From Methanomassiliicoccales archaeon (GTDB lineage: Archaea; Thermoplasmatota; Thermoplasmata; Methanomassiliicoccales; JACIVX01): DNA of 64,000 nucleotides. Positions 36,035 through 43,753 of the stretch are shown piece after piece. Position numbers and translations under genes: made by a program. How positions within the stretch are numbered: position 1 is the first letter of the stretch; every line of letters starts with the position of its first letter. A model generated the notes under the pieces. That model was not told the DNA's origin. It did no database searches and saw only the letters and a list, made by a program, of their open reading frames with translations. Location: assembly GCA_029907465.1 (NCBI GenBank), contig JARYLV010000004.1:1-64000 (forward strand). Reading direction: 5' to 3'.

Positions 36035-36970
36035 ATGGTCTATCAATTACCCCGCAGCATGAAAATCGTCGTCAAAGCTGAAAATTTGACAAAAAGATAT
36101 GATTCATTCACCGCCGTGAATAGTATCAACTTCGAGATCAGAGAAGGTGAATGTTTTGGCTTTCTAGGCCCTAACGGAGCTGGCAAGACGACAGTAATGA
36201 AGATGATCTACTGTGCGTCTCCGATAACTTCTGGAAAACTGTTTGTATTGGGGTTGGATGTCGAGAAGAATCCAAGGGAAATAAAGGGTCTCATCGGGGT
36301 CGCCCCCCAAGAAAATAATCTTGACCCTGATTTTACAGTATTGAAAAATCTAACGGTCTACGCTCGCTATTTCGGGATCGAAAAAAGAATTGCTGAGAGA
36401 AAGGCGATGGAACTTCTGGAATTCATGCAATTGAAAGAAAAGGCTGACGTGGAGATACCTGAGCTTTCTGGGGGGATGAAAAGGCGGCTCATCATTGCGA
36501 GAGCTCTCATAAACGACCCTAAAATTCTCATTTTGGATGAACCAACAACGGGTCTTGATCCGCAGGCAAGGCACCTCATCTGGGATAAGATCAGGGAACT
36601 GAGGAAATCTGGTGTTACTGTTATCATGACGACGCACTATATGGATGAAGCCGAACGTTTATGCGACAGGCTTGTCATCATGGATCGGGGAAAGATCCTC
36701 GTGGAGGGCAACCCCCAGGAACTCATTGAGCAACACTCTGGTCAAAGCGTTCTTGAGATTGTCGATCCTGCGCCAGAAGTTGAGAGTTATCTCAGAGTTA
36801 GAGATCTTTTCACTGAAAAAGGCTCAGATCGAATCTATGTTTATACTGAGAATCCACAACAGCTTCTTAATGAAATCAACGGGAGGTTCTCATTGCAGCA
36901 TGCAGCAATTAGGAGGTCAACTCTAGAGGATGTTTTTTTGAAACTCACGGGCAGGGGGCTGAGAGATTGA
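36035..36970 (+). CDS. ABC transporter ATP-binding protein (ABC-2/drug-export type)
   Basis: A 311-residue ATPase. Walker A GPNGAGKTT is near residues 45-53, the signature LSGGMKRR near 145-152, Walker B ILILDEPTTGLDP, and the H-loop is in MTTHYMDEAERLC. The extra C-terminal domain (from about 225) is typical of DrrA/CcmA-like exporters. It overlaps its permease by 4 nt. The substrate is not predictable. An ATG at 36059 is an alternative start. Confidence 0.9.
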   Translation: MVYQLPRSMKIVVKAENLTKRYDSFTAVNSINFEIREGECFGFLGPNGAGKTTVMKMIYCASPITSGKLFVLGLDVEKNPREIKGLIGVAPQENNLDPDFTVLKNLTVYARYFGIEKRIAERKAMELLEFMQLKEKADVEIPELSGGMKRRLIIARALINDPKILILDEPTTGLDPQARHLIWDKIRELRKSGVTVIMTTHYMDEAERLCDRLVIMDRGKILVEGNPQELIEQHSGQSVLEIVDPAPEVESYLRVRDLFTEKGSDRIYVYTENPQQLLNEINGRFSLQHAAIRRSTLEDVFLKLTGRGLRD

Positions 36971-37752
36971 GTGTTCTGTCTAACATCAGTCGTCGGTCTC
37001 TAATGGTCTGGAGAAGAAACAAGGATGTCTTTTTCACAACGTGGAAGACAAATTTTCTGCCCCCCTTCTTTGAACCAATTCTCTATCTCGTAGCGATGGG
37101 ATTAGGCTTTGGGATCCTCATCGGAAAGGTCGAATACGAAGGATTTTTTGTTGAGTATGCGATGTTCCTTGCACCCGGTCTCGTTGCAATTTCCTCGATG
37201 TATTCTGCGTTTTTTGAATGCACATACGGCTCTTATGTACGCATGCATTACCAGAAGACTTTCGATGCGATCATCGCTACGCCATTGAGTATCGAAGATG
37301 TAATTGCTGGAGAAATGCTCTGGGGCGCGACAAAAAGTCTTTTGAACTCCACGATTGTGCTTGGGGTTGTTGCGGTCGCTGGACTTGCATGGTTTCCTGG
37401 TATGCTATTTGTCCCATTCATTGGTTTCTTATCTGGTCTTATGTTTGCATCGATCGCAATGATCTTCACTGCGCTCGTTCCGAATATCGATTCGTTCAAT
37501 TACCCTTTCTTTCTGCTAATCACGCCTATGTTCCTTTTTAGTGGCACTTTTTTCCCGCTTAAAGTGCTGCCAGAATGGGGCCAATGGATGGCCGAAATGC
37601 TCCCGCTGACACATTCAACGAGATTGATCCGGGATCTCAGCTACAATTTTTTCAGCTTGGCAGATGTGATAAGTTTGCTATATATAGTGTTATTAACGGC
37701 GATCACCTTTTTCGCAGCAATATTGCTGATGAGGAAGCGTTTAATCAAGTGA
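36967..37752 (+). CDS. ABC-2 type transporter permease
   Basis: A 261-residue membrane protein with six hydrophobic segments. The ABC-2 core (FLAPGLVAISSMYSAFFECT, TPLSIEDVIAGEMLWGATKS and GTFFPLKVLPEWGQWMAEML) resembles NodJ/DrrB-type exporters. It starts at TTG 36967, overlapping the ATPase gene. Its end overlaps the convergent hpt gene by 8 nt. Confidence 0.87.
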   Translation: MSVLSNISRRSLMVWRRNKDVFFTTWKTNFLPPFFEPILYLVAMGLGFGILIGKVEYEGFFVEYAMFLAPGLVAISSMYSAFFECTYGSYVRMHYQKTFDAIIATPLSIEDVIAGEMLWGATKSLLNSTIVLGVVAVAGLAWFPGMLFVPFIGFLSGLMFASIAMIFTALVPNIDSFNYPFFLLITPMFLFSGTFFPLKVLPEWGQWMAEMLPLTHSTRLIRDLSYNFFSLADVISLLYIVLLTAITFFAAILLMRKRLIK

Positions 37753-38314
37753 GGACAACGACGTGACCATTCCGAATTTCGACTCTCACGAGGGTCTTGA
37801 TCTTGATTCCCAACTCATTTTCAATCTTTGATTTTACGTTCCCTTTTTCAACCACGATAATAACGTCCTTGATGATCGCTCCGAGATCTTTGAGGGCCCT
37901 CAATATCGCTGAAAGGGTTCCACCAGTGCTTATTACATCGTCGACGAGGACGACCCTGTCTCCTCTTTTGACGCCGTTAATGTAGAGTTCCCTTTTGGAG
38001 TATCCCGTGCACTGAATTACGCTTACCTCATCCGGTAGTCCGTACTTCTTCTTCCTAATCACGTTGTACGGAATTCCAAGTCTCTGGGAAAGACCGACTG
38101 CAATTGGTATTCCCATCGCCTCTGGTGTGGTGATAAGATCGCAGTCGAACTCGCCGATCTGGACAATTGCATCGATCACTTCGTCCAGAACTACTGGATC
38201 CATGCTAGGGATGCCGTCGGTAATTGGACTGATGAAATAATCATAATCGCCCATGCGTACGACCGGAGAAGATTCTAGACTTCTTCGAAGTCGATCAAGC
38301 ATCACAGTATCCAT
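37745..38314 (-). CDS. hpt: Hypoxanthine/guanine phosphoribosyltransferase (archaeal Hpt)
   Basis: A 189-residue PRPP-dependent enzyme matching archaeal Hpt. The start LDRLRRSLESSPVVRMGDYD, EAMGIPIAVGLSQRLGIPYN and the PRPP loop VVLVDDVISTGGTLSA are all typical. It salvages purine bases. I chose ATG 38314 (or the ATG at 38302) because a TATA box at 38332-38340 would start transcription at about 38310. A longer frame runs to 38386 but would overlap the next gene and lacks similarity. Confidence 0.85.
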   Translation of the reverse strand: MDTVMLDRLRRSLESSPVVRMGDYDYFISPITDGIPSMDPVVLDEVIDAIVQIGEFDCDLITTPEAMGIPIAVGLSQRLGIPYNVIRKKKYGLPDEVSVIQCTGYSKRELYINGVKRGDRVVLVDDVISTGGTLSAILRALKDLGAIIKDVIIVVEKGNVKSKIENELGIKIKTLVRVEIRNGHVVVLT

Positions 38315-38331
38315 ATCCATGCCCACAAAGA

Positions 38332-38340
38332 TATAGATAA
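38332..38340 (-). promoter_or_regulatory. TATA box of hpt
   Basis: On the minus strand the sequence reads TTATCTATA, centred about 26 nt before the ATG cluster at 38302-38320. This suggests a leaderless or nearly leaderless hpt transcript. Confidence 0.45.
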
Positions 38341-38367
38341 TTGCACATGAATCCGCTATACGATTTT

Positions 38368-39030
38368 TCAGCCTATCTTGACCCAAATTCTTCCTTTTCT
38401 CTTGACCTTCCCCTCTGCTTCAAGGTCTTTAAGAGTCTCACGGACAAGATCTTCAGAGACTTGAATCTCGAATTGATCAAGAAAAGCAGCCTGTATCTCA
38501 TCTTCAGTCTTTCCATCCCCGAGAGTCTTTGGAAGCAGGGTCCGTAAGTCCTCGTGAAGGTTCCATGGAAATATGAACCAAGTCCATTGATCCTCAGGAA
38601 CCTTTACTGAGTAAAAATTTGGCTCAATTTTGGAACGCGTTATGTGTAAAAGGGTTGCGGTTTGGATCTCCTTCGGGTTCAGCTCCTCTACATGTCCGAT
38701 CGCAAGTTTCAAACTTTCCCCTGTATCAGTGATATCGTCAACAATGAGAACATTCTCATTATCGATGTTTGCATTGAGTTCTTGAGTGAGGAGGGCTTTT
38801 CCATTCTGGTTAGCTGTGATCCCCCAATGCTCTGTCTTAACAGCGTAGAGCTTCTTGACGTGGAGGTGATCGCAGAGGAGCCTTGCCGGGATCCAGCCAC
38901 CTCTTGTTAAGCCAACAATGACAGTCGGCTTCCAGTTGCAATCCCTAATCTGTCTCGATACGTCAAGAGTCCATTTTGAAATTTCTTCCCATGTTACGAT
39001 CTTACTCCTGAAGCGCTCAATTTCCGGCAT
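38368..39030 (-). CDS. Purine phosphoribosyltransferase with C-terminal winged-helix-like region
   Basis: A 220-residue PRTase related to COG2236. The motifs VGLTRGGWIPARLLCDHL, VLIVDDITDTGESLKLA (PRPP loop) and WTWFIFPW match that family. The C-terminal 50 residues (DQFEIQVSEDLVRETLKDLE) look like a winged helix. The family is annotated as xanthine/hypoxanthine PRTase, and the exact base is uncertain. It lies with hpt and adenine deaminase on the same strand, a purine-salvage cluster. Confidence 0.8.
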   Translation of the reverse strand: MPEIERFRSKIVTWEEISKWTLDVSRQIRDCNWKPTVIVGLTRGGWIPARLLCDHLHVKKLYAVKTEHWGITANQNGKALLTQELNANIDNENVLIVDDITDTGESLKLAIGHVEELNPKEIQTATLLHITRSKIEPNFYSVKVPEDQWTWFIFPWNLHEDLRTLLPKTLGDGKTEDEIQAAFLDQFEIQVSEDLVRETLKDLEAEGKVKRKGRIWVKIG

Positions 39031-39105
39031 CTTTTCACCGAATTACGGCTGGAAGGCAAGCGCATTAGGAACAAAAAAGCTTTTTGTCGGAATCATTTCT
39101 CAATG

Positions 39106-40740
39106 TCACTCGATAATCGGATCAACGAATTTAAACTGGGTGGAATCGAAGAGACCCCTATCACAGATCTTGAGTTCTGGGACGACGAGAAGGCTTTGGA
39201 AAGAAAGCGTCATGAATGGTGCCTCCAAATCGCACCCCATTGTTCTAACAAACCCTATAATTTCTGCCTCTTTCTTACAGACTGTGTCGCAGTCTTCAGC
39301 GCTCATGAGACCAGCAATAGGCAGCTCCAAAGTTACGGTTCTGGTACCATTCGTCGCACAGTAGCCCCCCACCTTTGATACATATTCGACGGCAGTAGCA
39401 ATCGAATTCGCATCGACACCAACAGCAATGATGTTGTGGGCATCATGGGCAACGCTAGAGGCGATCGCACCCCTTTTGAGTTTGAACCCCCTGATGAAAC
39501 CTAGGGCTGGTTTCTTTCGTTCATAACGGCACACGACAGAAACGTACAGGACGTCTTGCTCCAAATCCACCTGGACAACACCATTAGACACCTCGAGTTC
39601 TGCGACTTCGGAATAACTGATGTCTTGGTCAGGCACGACGCGAATCACCCTAGCCAAAACTTTCCGCTTGTCCCTATCAACACGGATTTCAAAATCAGCA
39701 TGAGAAATATGCTGTTCAACCATGTGATAATCGAGGTTCTCTGGTTCGACTTTGAACAGGGCTCTCCCTTTTTCTGCAACGAGCTTGCCGCCGATGTATA
39801 CTTGTAACACATTGAAATCCCTGAGATTATCAACGATTACAATATCCGCTAATTCGCCAACCGCTATTGATCCGAGTGGCAGCCCATAGTGTTTCGCGGG
39901 CCACAGAGTTACAGAGCGAACCGCGGTGATTGGGTCGATTCCAATGCGAACCGCTTTTCTTAATAAATCATCTATGTGCCCCTTCTTTAAATCCAATGCG
40001 TGCAAATCATCCGAGACAAAGAAAAACTCATGCTCTTTTGCAAATTCTGCCAGTGGTTCTAGGTCTTTCGAGGTAGAGCCTTCCCGCACCATAATCCTCA
40101 TTCCTTTGCGGTGCTTTTCCAGCGCTTCCTCCGAAGAAACACACTCATGATCCGTGGATATTCCTGCAAAAATATAACGGTCGAGGTCGTAGCCTGATAG
40201 ACCAGGCGCGTGTCCATCAATAGGCTTTCCAAGCAGTTTCGCCGTTTCGATTTTCTTCATCATATCTTCGCTTTCTGTGAGCACGGCTTGAACGTTCATT
40301 ACCTCGCCTAACGCCACGAACTCCGGGAGCATTAGCAATTCCCTTACTTCTTTCCAGGTCAAAATGGCGCCTGAGGTCTCCATTTCAGTGGCCGGGACGC
40401 ATGAGGGGACAGTGAAGTACATCCGCATTGGTGTTTTTTTCGAATCTTTCAGCATGAACTCAATCCCTCTCATGCCAAGAACGTTCGCTATTTCATGGGG
40501 GTCTGTGATGACACAAGTTGTGCCGTGGGGCACGGCAGCTTCCGAAAACCTAGATGGGCAAAGGAGTGACGATTCAATGTGAATATGAGAGTCGATGAAG
40601 CCTGGAAGAATGTATACATCAGGTGCGTGTGATCGTCTTTCTATGCCAGCGATTCTATCATCCTGGATTACCACCCTCCCAGGAATTATAACTCCGCCAG
40701 CAACATCGACAATTTGCCCCTCGATATTTTTGATTTTCAT
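39106..40740 (-). CDS. ade: Adenine deaminase
   Basis: A 544-residue amidohydrolase. The metal site is in GFIDSHIHIESSLL (H52, H54), and VPHGTTCVITDPHEIANVLG, GHAPGLSG and TDHECVSSEEALEKHRKGMR follow. The N-terminus (IEGQIVDVAGGVIIPGRVVI) and the tail with GAIASSVAHDAHNIIAVG match the Ade family. It deaminates adenine to hypoxanthine, which hpt can then use. It is the most upstream of the three purine genes. Confidence 0.94.
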   Translation of the reverse strand: MKIKNIEGQIVDVAGGVIIPGRVVIQDDRIAGIERRSHAPDVYILPGFIDSHIHIESSLLCPSRFSEAAVPHGTTCVITDPHEIANVLGMRGIEFMLKDSKKTPMRMYFTVPSCVPATEMETSGAILTWKEVRELLMLPEFVALGEVMNVQAVLTESEDMMKKIETAKLLGKPIDGHAPGLSGYDLDRYIFAGISTDHECVSSEEALEKHRKGMRIMVREGSTSKDLEPLAEFAKEHEFFFVSDDLHALDLKKGHIDDLLRKAVRIGIDPITAVRSVTLWPAKHYGLPLGSIAVGELADIVIVDNLRDFNVLQVYIGGKLVAEKGRALFKVEPENLDYHMVEQHISHADFEIRVDRDKRKVLARVIRVVPDQDISYSEVAELEVSNGVVQVDLEQDVLYVSVVCRYERKKPALGFIRGFKLKRGAIASSVAHDAHNIIAVGVDANSIATAVEYVSKVGGYCATNGTRTVTLELPIAGLMSAEDCDTVCKKEAEIIGFVRTMGCDLEAPFMTLSFQSLLVVPELKICDRGLFDSTQFKFVDPIIE

Positions 40741-40801
40741 GTTTATCCAATTTTACATCAGTCCCCAAAATATTTTTCCATTGATCCTACTTGCGATCAA
40801 T

Positions 40802-41059
40802 ATGGCGTTCCCGCGAGAGATTCTCAACGAACTCAAATGGCGAAAAGACAGGAATCTGGCTGAAGCTGAGATTCATTATTTACATAGGGGAGCACCGAAT
40901 AATATCAAGATTATTTCTGGATCTGAAATCAAAGAGCTCGGCCGATACTTCTTTTCTGTCGGTGATAGTGAGGTCCCATATCATCGGATTAGAAAAATCA
41001 TTTACCGGGGCGAAATCCTCTTTGATTCTAGTAGTCTTGGCAAGAAAGAAAAGAAATAG
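40802..41059 (+). CDS. DUF504 (UPF0248) family protein
   Basis: An 85-residue protein. REILNELKWRKDRNLAEAEI, YLHRGAPNNIKIISGSEI and VPYHRIRKIIYRGEILFD match the DUF504 family, small archaeal proteins of unknown function with suggested RNA-related roles. The ATG at 40802 is close to the TSS expected from the AT-rich upstream region. It is divergent from ade. Confidence 0.82.
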   Translation: MAFPREILNELKWRKDRNLAEAEIHYLHRGAPNNIKIISGSEIKELGRYFFSVGDSEVPYHRIRKIIYRGEILFDSSSLGKKEKK

Positions 41060-41077
41060 TGAGTTACGGGTAATCGA

Positions 41078-41680
41078 TCAGCGCGATTCTCCACAGTTTG
41101 GACAGGTTCGCATAAACGCGGGGTATTGGACGCCGCATTTCTTACATCTGACCATTTCTGGTTGTCTTGGTTTTTCTGGTGCGGCCGCCGGCGGCGGTGT
41201 TGCTTGCTCTGGTGGCGATGGGCGAGACGGAACTGTTGAAGGTTCTGAGGGTTGTGTTGTTTGAATTTGACTAGGGGGATACGGCTGATATTGAGGCTGG
41301 AACACCTCCTGCAACCGCACAAAGGCAATGATCAGAAAGATACCGGGGATAATACCAAAGATGATTCCCAGAACACCGTAAATTAGCATGTGATCGCTTG
41401 CCTCGCTGAATCGCCCTTGGTCAATGTGATCGAAGACCGTTGGTTTCATGATGTATAGGATGATGAAGCTCACAAGTGCAGTGACGAGAAGGTAAATCGT
41501 ACCCCCTCCACCTGCATGATCTAAGACCAGCATGAATAATGAAACAATCCCAAAAATCGCTGATACAATCATAACGACGAAGAAAAAGACCTGACCCCAG
41601 TATGCCAGTCTCCTAGCGTCAACCGCAGCTGCAGGAAGCCAAGGGGGACCTTTGCTACTCGCCAAAAATGAACTGTCCAT
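41078..41680 (-). CDS. Membrane protein with C-terminal zinc ribbon
   Basis: A 200-residue protein. Three hydrophobic helices (about 32-53, 62-80, 99-122) are followed by a Pro/Gln/Ser-rich linker (125-165) and a zinc ribbon CKKCGVQYP...CPNCGES at the C-terminus. I do not recognise a named family beyond this architecture, which is common among uncharacterised archaeal membrane proteins. The ATG at 41680 has AAAGGAGGC just upstream. Confidence 0.7.
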   Translation of the reverse strand: MDSSFLASSKGPPWLPAAAVDARRLAYWGQVFFFVVMIVSAIFGIVSLFMLVLDHAGGGGTIYLLVTALVSFIILYIMKPTVFDHIDQGRFSEASDHMLIYGVLGIIFGIIPGIFLIIAFVRLQEVFQPQYQPYPPSQIQTTQPSEPSTVPSRPSPPEQATPPPAAAPEKPRQPEMVRCKKCGVQYPAFMRTCPNCGESR

Positions 41681-41910
41681 TCACACTGCCTCCTTTTCCC
41701 ATATACGGGAATTTTGAATCATCTCAAATGAATCATCTTCTTCTGTATTTAATCATATTGCATCCGGAAGTCATGTTTTTGATCAACTCAGCATTAGTCC
41801 CTAAAGGAAATAATTGTCTCGGGAAATCTTTGTTTTTTCTTGCGACTATGACAGCTCTATAACTTCCATTCCATTTAGCCAGCGATCCAGGAATGCTGGT
41901 ACCGCGATAG

Positions 41911-41919
41911 TTTTAAATA
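41911..41919 (+). promoter_or_regulatory. TATA box of the TPD nuclease cassette
   Basis: TTTTAAATA, about 30-37 nt before the GTG 41948 start, is a standard archaeal TATA element and suggests a nearly leaderless transcript for the two-gene cassette. Confidence 0.5.
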
Positions 41920-41947
41920 CGATCTACCTTACTACGACGATAAAAGC

Positions 41948-42748
41948 GTGAAAATAATGAGATTAAGTGATTACAGGGAAATTTACCGGTCGTTGAATTT
42001 TCCTGAAGATATCAAGATCGTTGCTGCGGAAAAAGGATTGGATGAAGAGCTCTTGACGGTCATTTTTACCCAAAAAACGGTTAGGGAAACGACAAAGCGA
42101 TTCTACCTAGTTAAGCGCAACGCTGATAAACTGCTCAGAAGTTGGAAAGAGGGCAGGAGCATTTTATCGATCGCGAGAAAATGGCATTTTTCACCCATCT
42201 TAACAGGTTTAATCATTTTTCAGGCGAACGGCTTTTCGAAAAAACAGTACTGGAACCTGGTCAAGAATCCTGAATTGATCAATGATCGCAGAACGATGAA
42301 GGAAATAATGGATGTAGTTCGCTCGGACATTGTCTACTCCCCGTGGGCGACTGAGGTGCAGTACAAACGAGGAGAATGGGGTGAAAATCGTCTGAGGAGC
42401 TGGCTTGATTCCCAGGGAGTCAGTTACAAGACAGAAAAGGATCTCAGGGGGGAATTTCCAAAGACACCGGATTGTCTTTTGGAAAAACCAATTCAAGTCA
42501 ATGGGTGGAAGATCAATTGGATAGAATCGAAGGCGACATTCGGTGATACGCTTGAGGTTAAGAAGAACATCCGCAGGCAATTGAGTGCCTATACCGATCT
42601 TTTCGGAGAAGGACTCGTTGTTTATTGGTTTGGGTACATTGATGGGATCGAGTGTCCAGATGGAATCGCAATCGCAGACTCATCTCTTCTTTCGTGCAAT
42701 TGCGATAAATCGTCCGGGATTATTCCAAGAAATAGGGCAAGCATTTAG
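41948..42748 (+). CDS. TPD-family (CDIN1/C15orf41-like) PD-(D/E)XK nuclease
   Basis: A 266-residue protein. The C-terminal half carries the nuclease core: E146 in GEWGENRLRSWL, D175 in the family motif FPKTPDCLLEKP, and E193-x-K195 in WIESKATFGD. This is the TPD domain found in archaea and in human CDIN1, the partner of codanin-1 implicated in congenital dyserythropoietic anaemia. The N-terminus contains helix-turn-helix-like segments (around 33-48 and 68-90). The biochemical role in archaea is unknown. The start could also be ATG 41957. It is followed after 27 nt by a Cas4-like nuclease on the same strand. Confidence 0.82.
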   Translation: MKIMRLSDYREIYRSLNFPEDIKIVAAEKGLDEELLTVIFTQKTVRETTKRFYLVKRNADKLLRSWKEGRSILSIARKWHFSPILTGLIIFQANGFSKKQYWNLVKNPELINDRRTMKEIMDVVRSDIVYSPWATEVQYKRGEWGENRLRSWLDSQGVSYKTEKDLRGEFPKTPDCLLEKPIQVNGWKINWIESKATFGDTLEVKKNIRRQLSAYTDLFGEGLVVYWFGYIDGIECPDGIAIADSSLLSCNCDKSSGIIPRNRASI

Positions 42749-42775
42749 ATTCCCGTCCACGATATCTTCATCGAA

Positions 42776-43753
42776 ATGGCCTTTATTTCTGCAGGCGAAA
42801 TAGAGAAGTACGCTTACTGCCCGCTGAGTTGGTGGCTTAGCAGGAATTATGATGTGACAACACCTGCTCTCAAGGAAGGCCAAAAGGAGCACGAGTCTCT
42901 TTCCAAGAATCTCAGTGAAATCGTCGATCATGAATTGAAGGCTAATATCTGGGAACGGGCGATCACATGGTTTGCTATTACAGCAACGGTGCTCGCTATC
43001 ATTGGGGTCGTATTGAAGCCTGTGGAAAATCCAGAAGAATGGAGGAAAATACTCAGCGTGCTGTCGATACCCTGGATCATTGCTGGACTCATTGCACTCT
43101 ACAGTTCTGCTTCTGCCGGAGAAGAGAGGAACCGTGCCAAATACGAGCAGATAACAATTCTCACAGCGATCATTGCAATGATCACCGTGCTTAATGCTGT
43201 TACAATCCTTGGAATCGAACCACGCACTGCGTTGATCTATGAATTCTTGGCACTCCTCTGGTTGATCGCTGCTAATATCGCCCTTTACCTTTCATTGCGG
43301 GCAAGTCATATCGCCGCGAGCAAGAGAAAGGAGCAGCTGATCAGAGGCAAGATTGTTTATATTGGTGGCAAAGGTTCGAAATTATTCAAGTCCGAAAAAT
43401 ACGGTATTGTTGGGAAACCGGACTATGTGATAGAAGTCAATGGTGAGGCAGTCCCGGTAGAAGTCAAAACCGGACGAAAGCCTAGAGGCCCACTCTTTTC
43501 ACATATACTGAGAGTGGGAGCCTATTGTTTGCTTTTGGAAGAAGACGGGGAAAAAGTATCCCACGGCATCCTGAAATACGATGACGTTGAGTATGAGATT
43601 GAGTATGATGAAGAACTAAAGAAAATAATTCTTGCCAAGACTGAAGAAATGCGCAATCTCCTAAAGACAGGAGGCGTACACCGTAATCATCACAGGGTTG
43701 GCAAGTGCATATCATGTTCAAGAAGAGCCATATGTCCCGAGAAACTAGCCTGA
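42776..43753 (+). CDS. Cas4-like Fe-S PD-(D/E)XK nuclease interrupted by four transmembrane helices
   Basis: A 325-residue protein that reads as a Cas4/RecB-type nuclease split by a membrane domain. The N-terminus has Cys15 (YAYCPLSWWL) and GxxxH (G35, H39). Four hydrophobic helices follow at about 62-81, 94-112, 126-146 and 151-174. The nuclease core resumes with D216 (GIVGKPDYVIEV), E229-x-K231 (VPVEVKTGR) and Y250. A C-terminal Cys cluster C311-x2-C314-x5-C320 would complete a 4Fe-4S site with Cys15. Cas4 proteins normally lack membrane helices. No CRISPR array or cas1/cas2 is nearby. It ends flush with the convergent glmS. Confidence 0.8.
   Translation: MAFISAGEIEKYAYCPLSWWLSRNYDVTTPALKEGQKEHESLSKNLSEIVDHELKANIWERAITWFAITATVLAIIGVVLKPVENPEEWRKILSVLSIPWIIAGLIALYSSASAGEERNRAKYEQITILTAIIAMITVLNAVTILGIEPRTALIYEFLALLWLIAANIALYLSLRASHIAASKRKEQLIRGKIVYIGGKGSKLFKSEKYGIVGKPDYVIEVNGEAVPVEVKTGRKPRGPLFSHILRVGAYCLLLEEDGEKVSHGILKYDDVEYEIEYDEELKKIILAKTEEMRNLLKTGGVHRNHHRVGKCISCSRRAICPEKLA

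Noticed and set aside
38315-38386. Longer Hpt with 24 extra N-terminal residues
   Set aside because: It overlaps the adjacent phosphoribosyltransferase gene, and the TATA box lies within it, so the shorter start is better supported.
41714-41740. Short direct repeats GAATCATCT before the zinc-ribbon membrane gene
   Set aside because: Only nine bases in an AT-rich promoter and no inverted symmetry; likely chance.
42776-43753. CRISPR-associated role for the Cas4-like gene
   Set aside because: No repeat array, cas1, cas2 or effector genes are in the window, and the membrane helices are not a feature of CRISPR Cas4.
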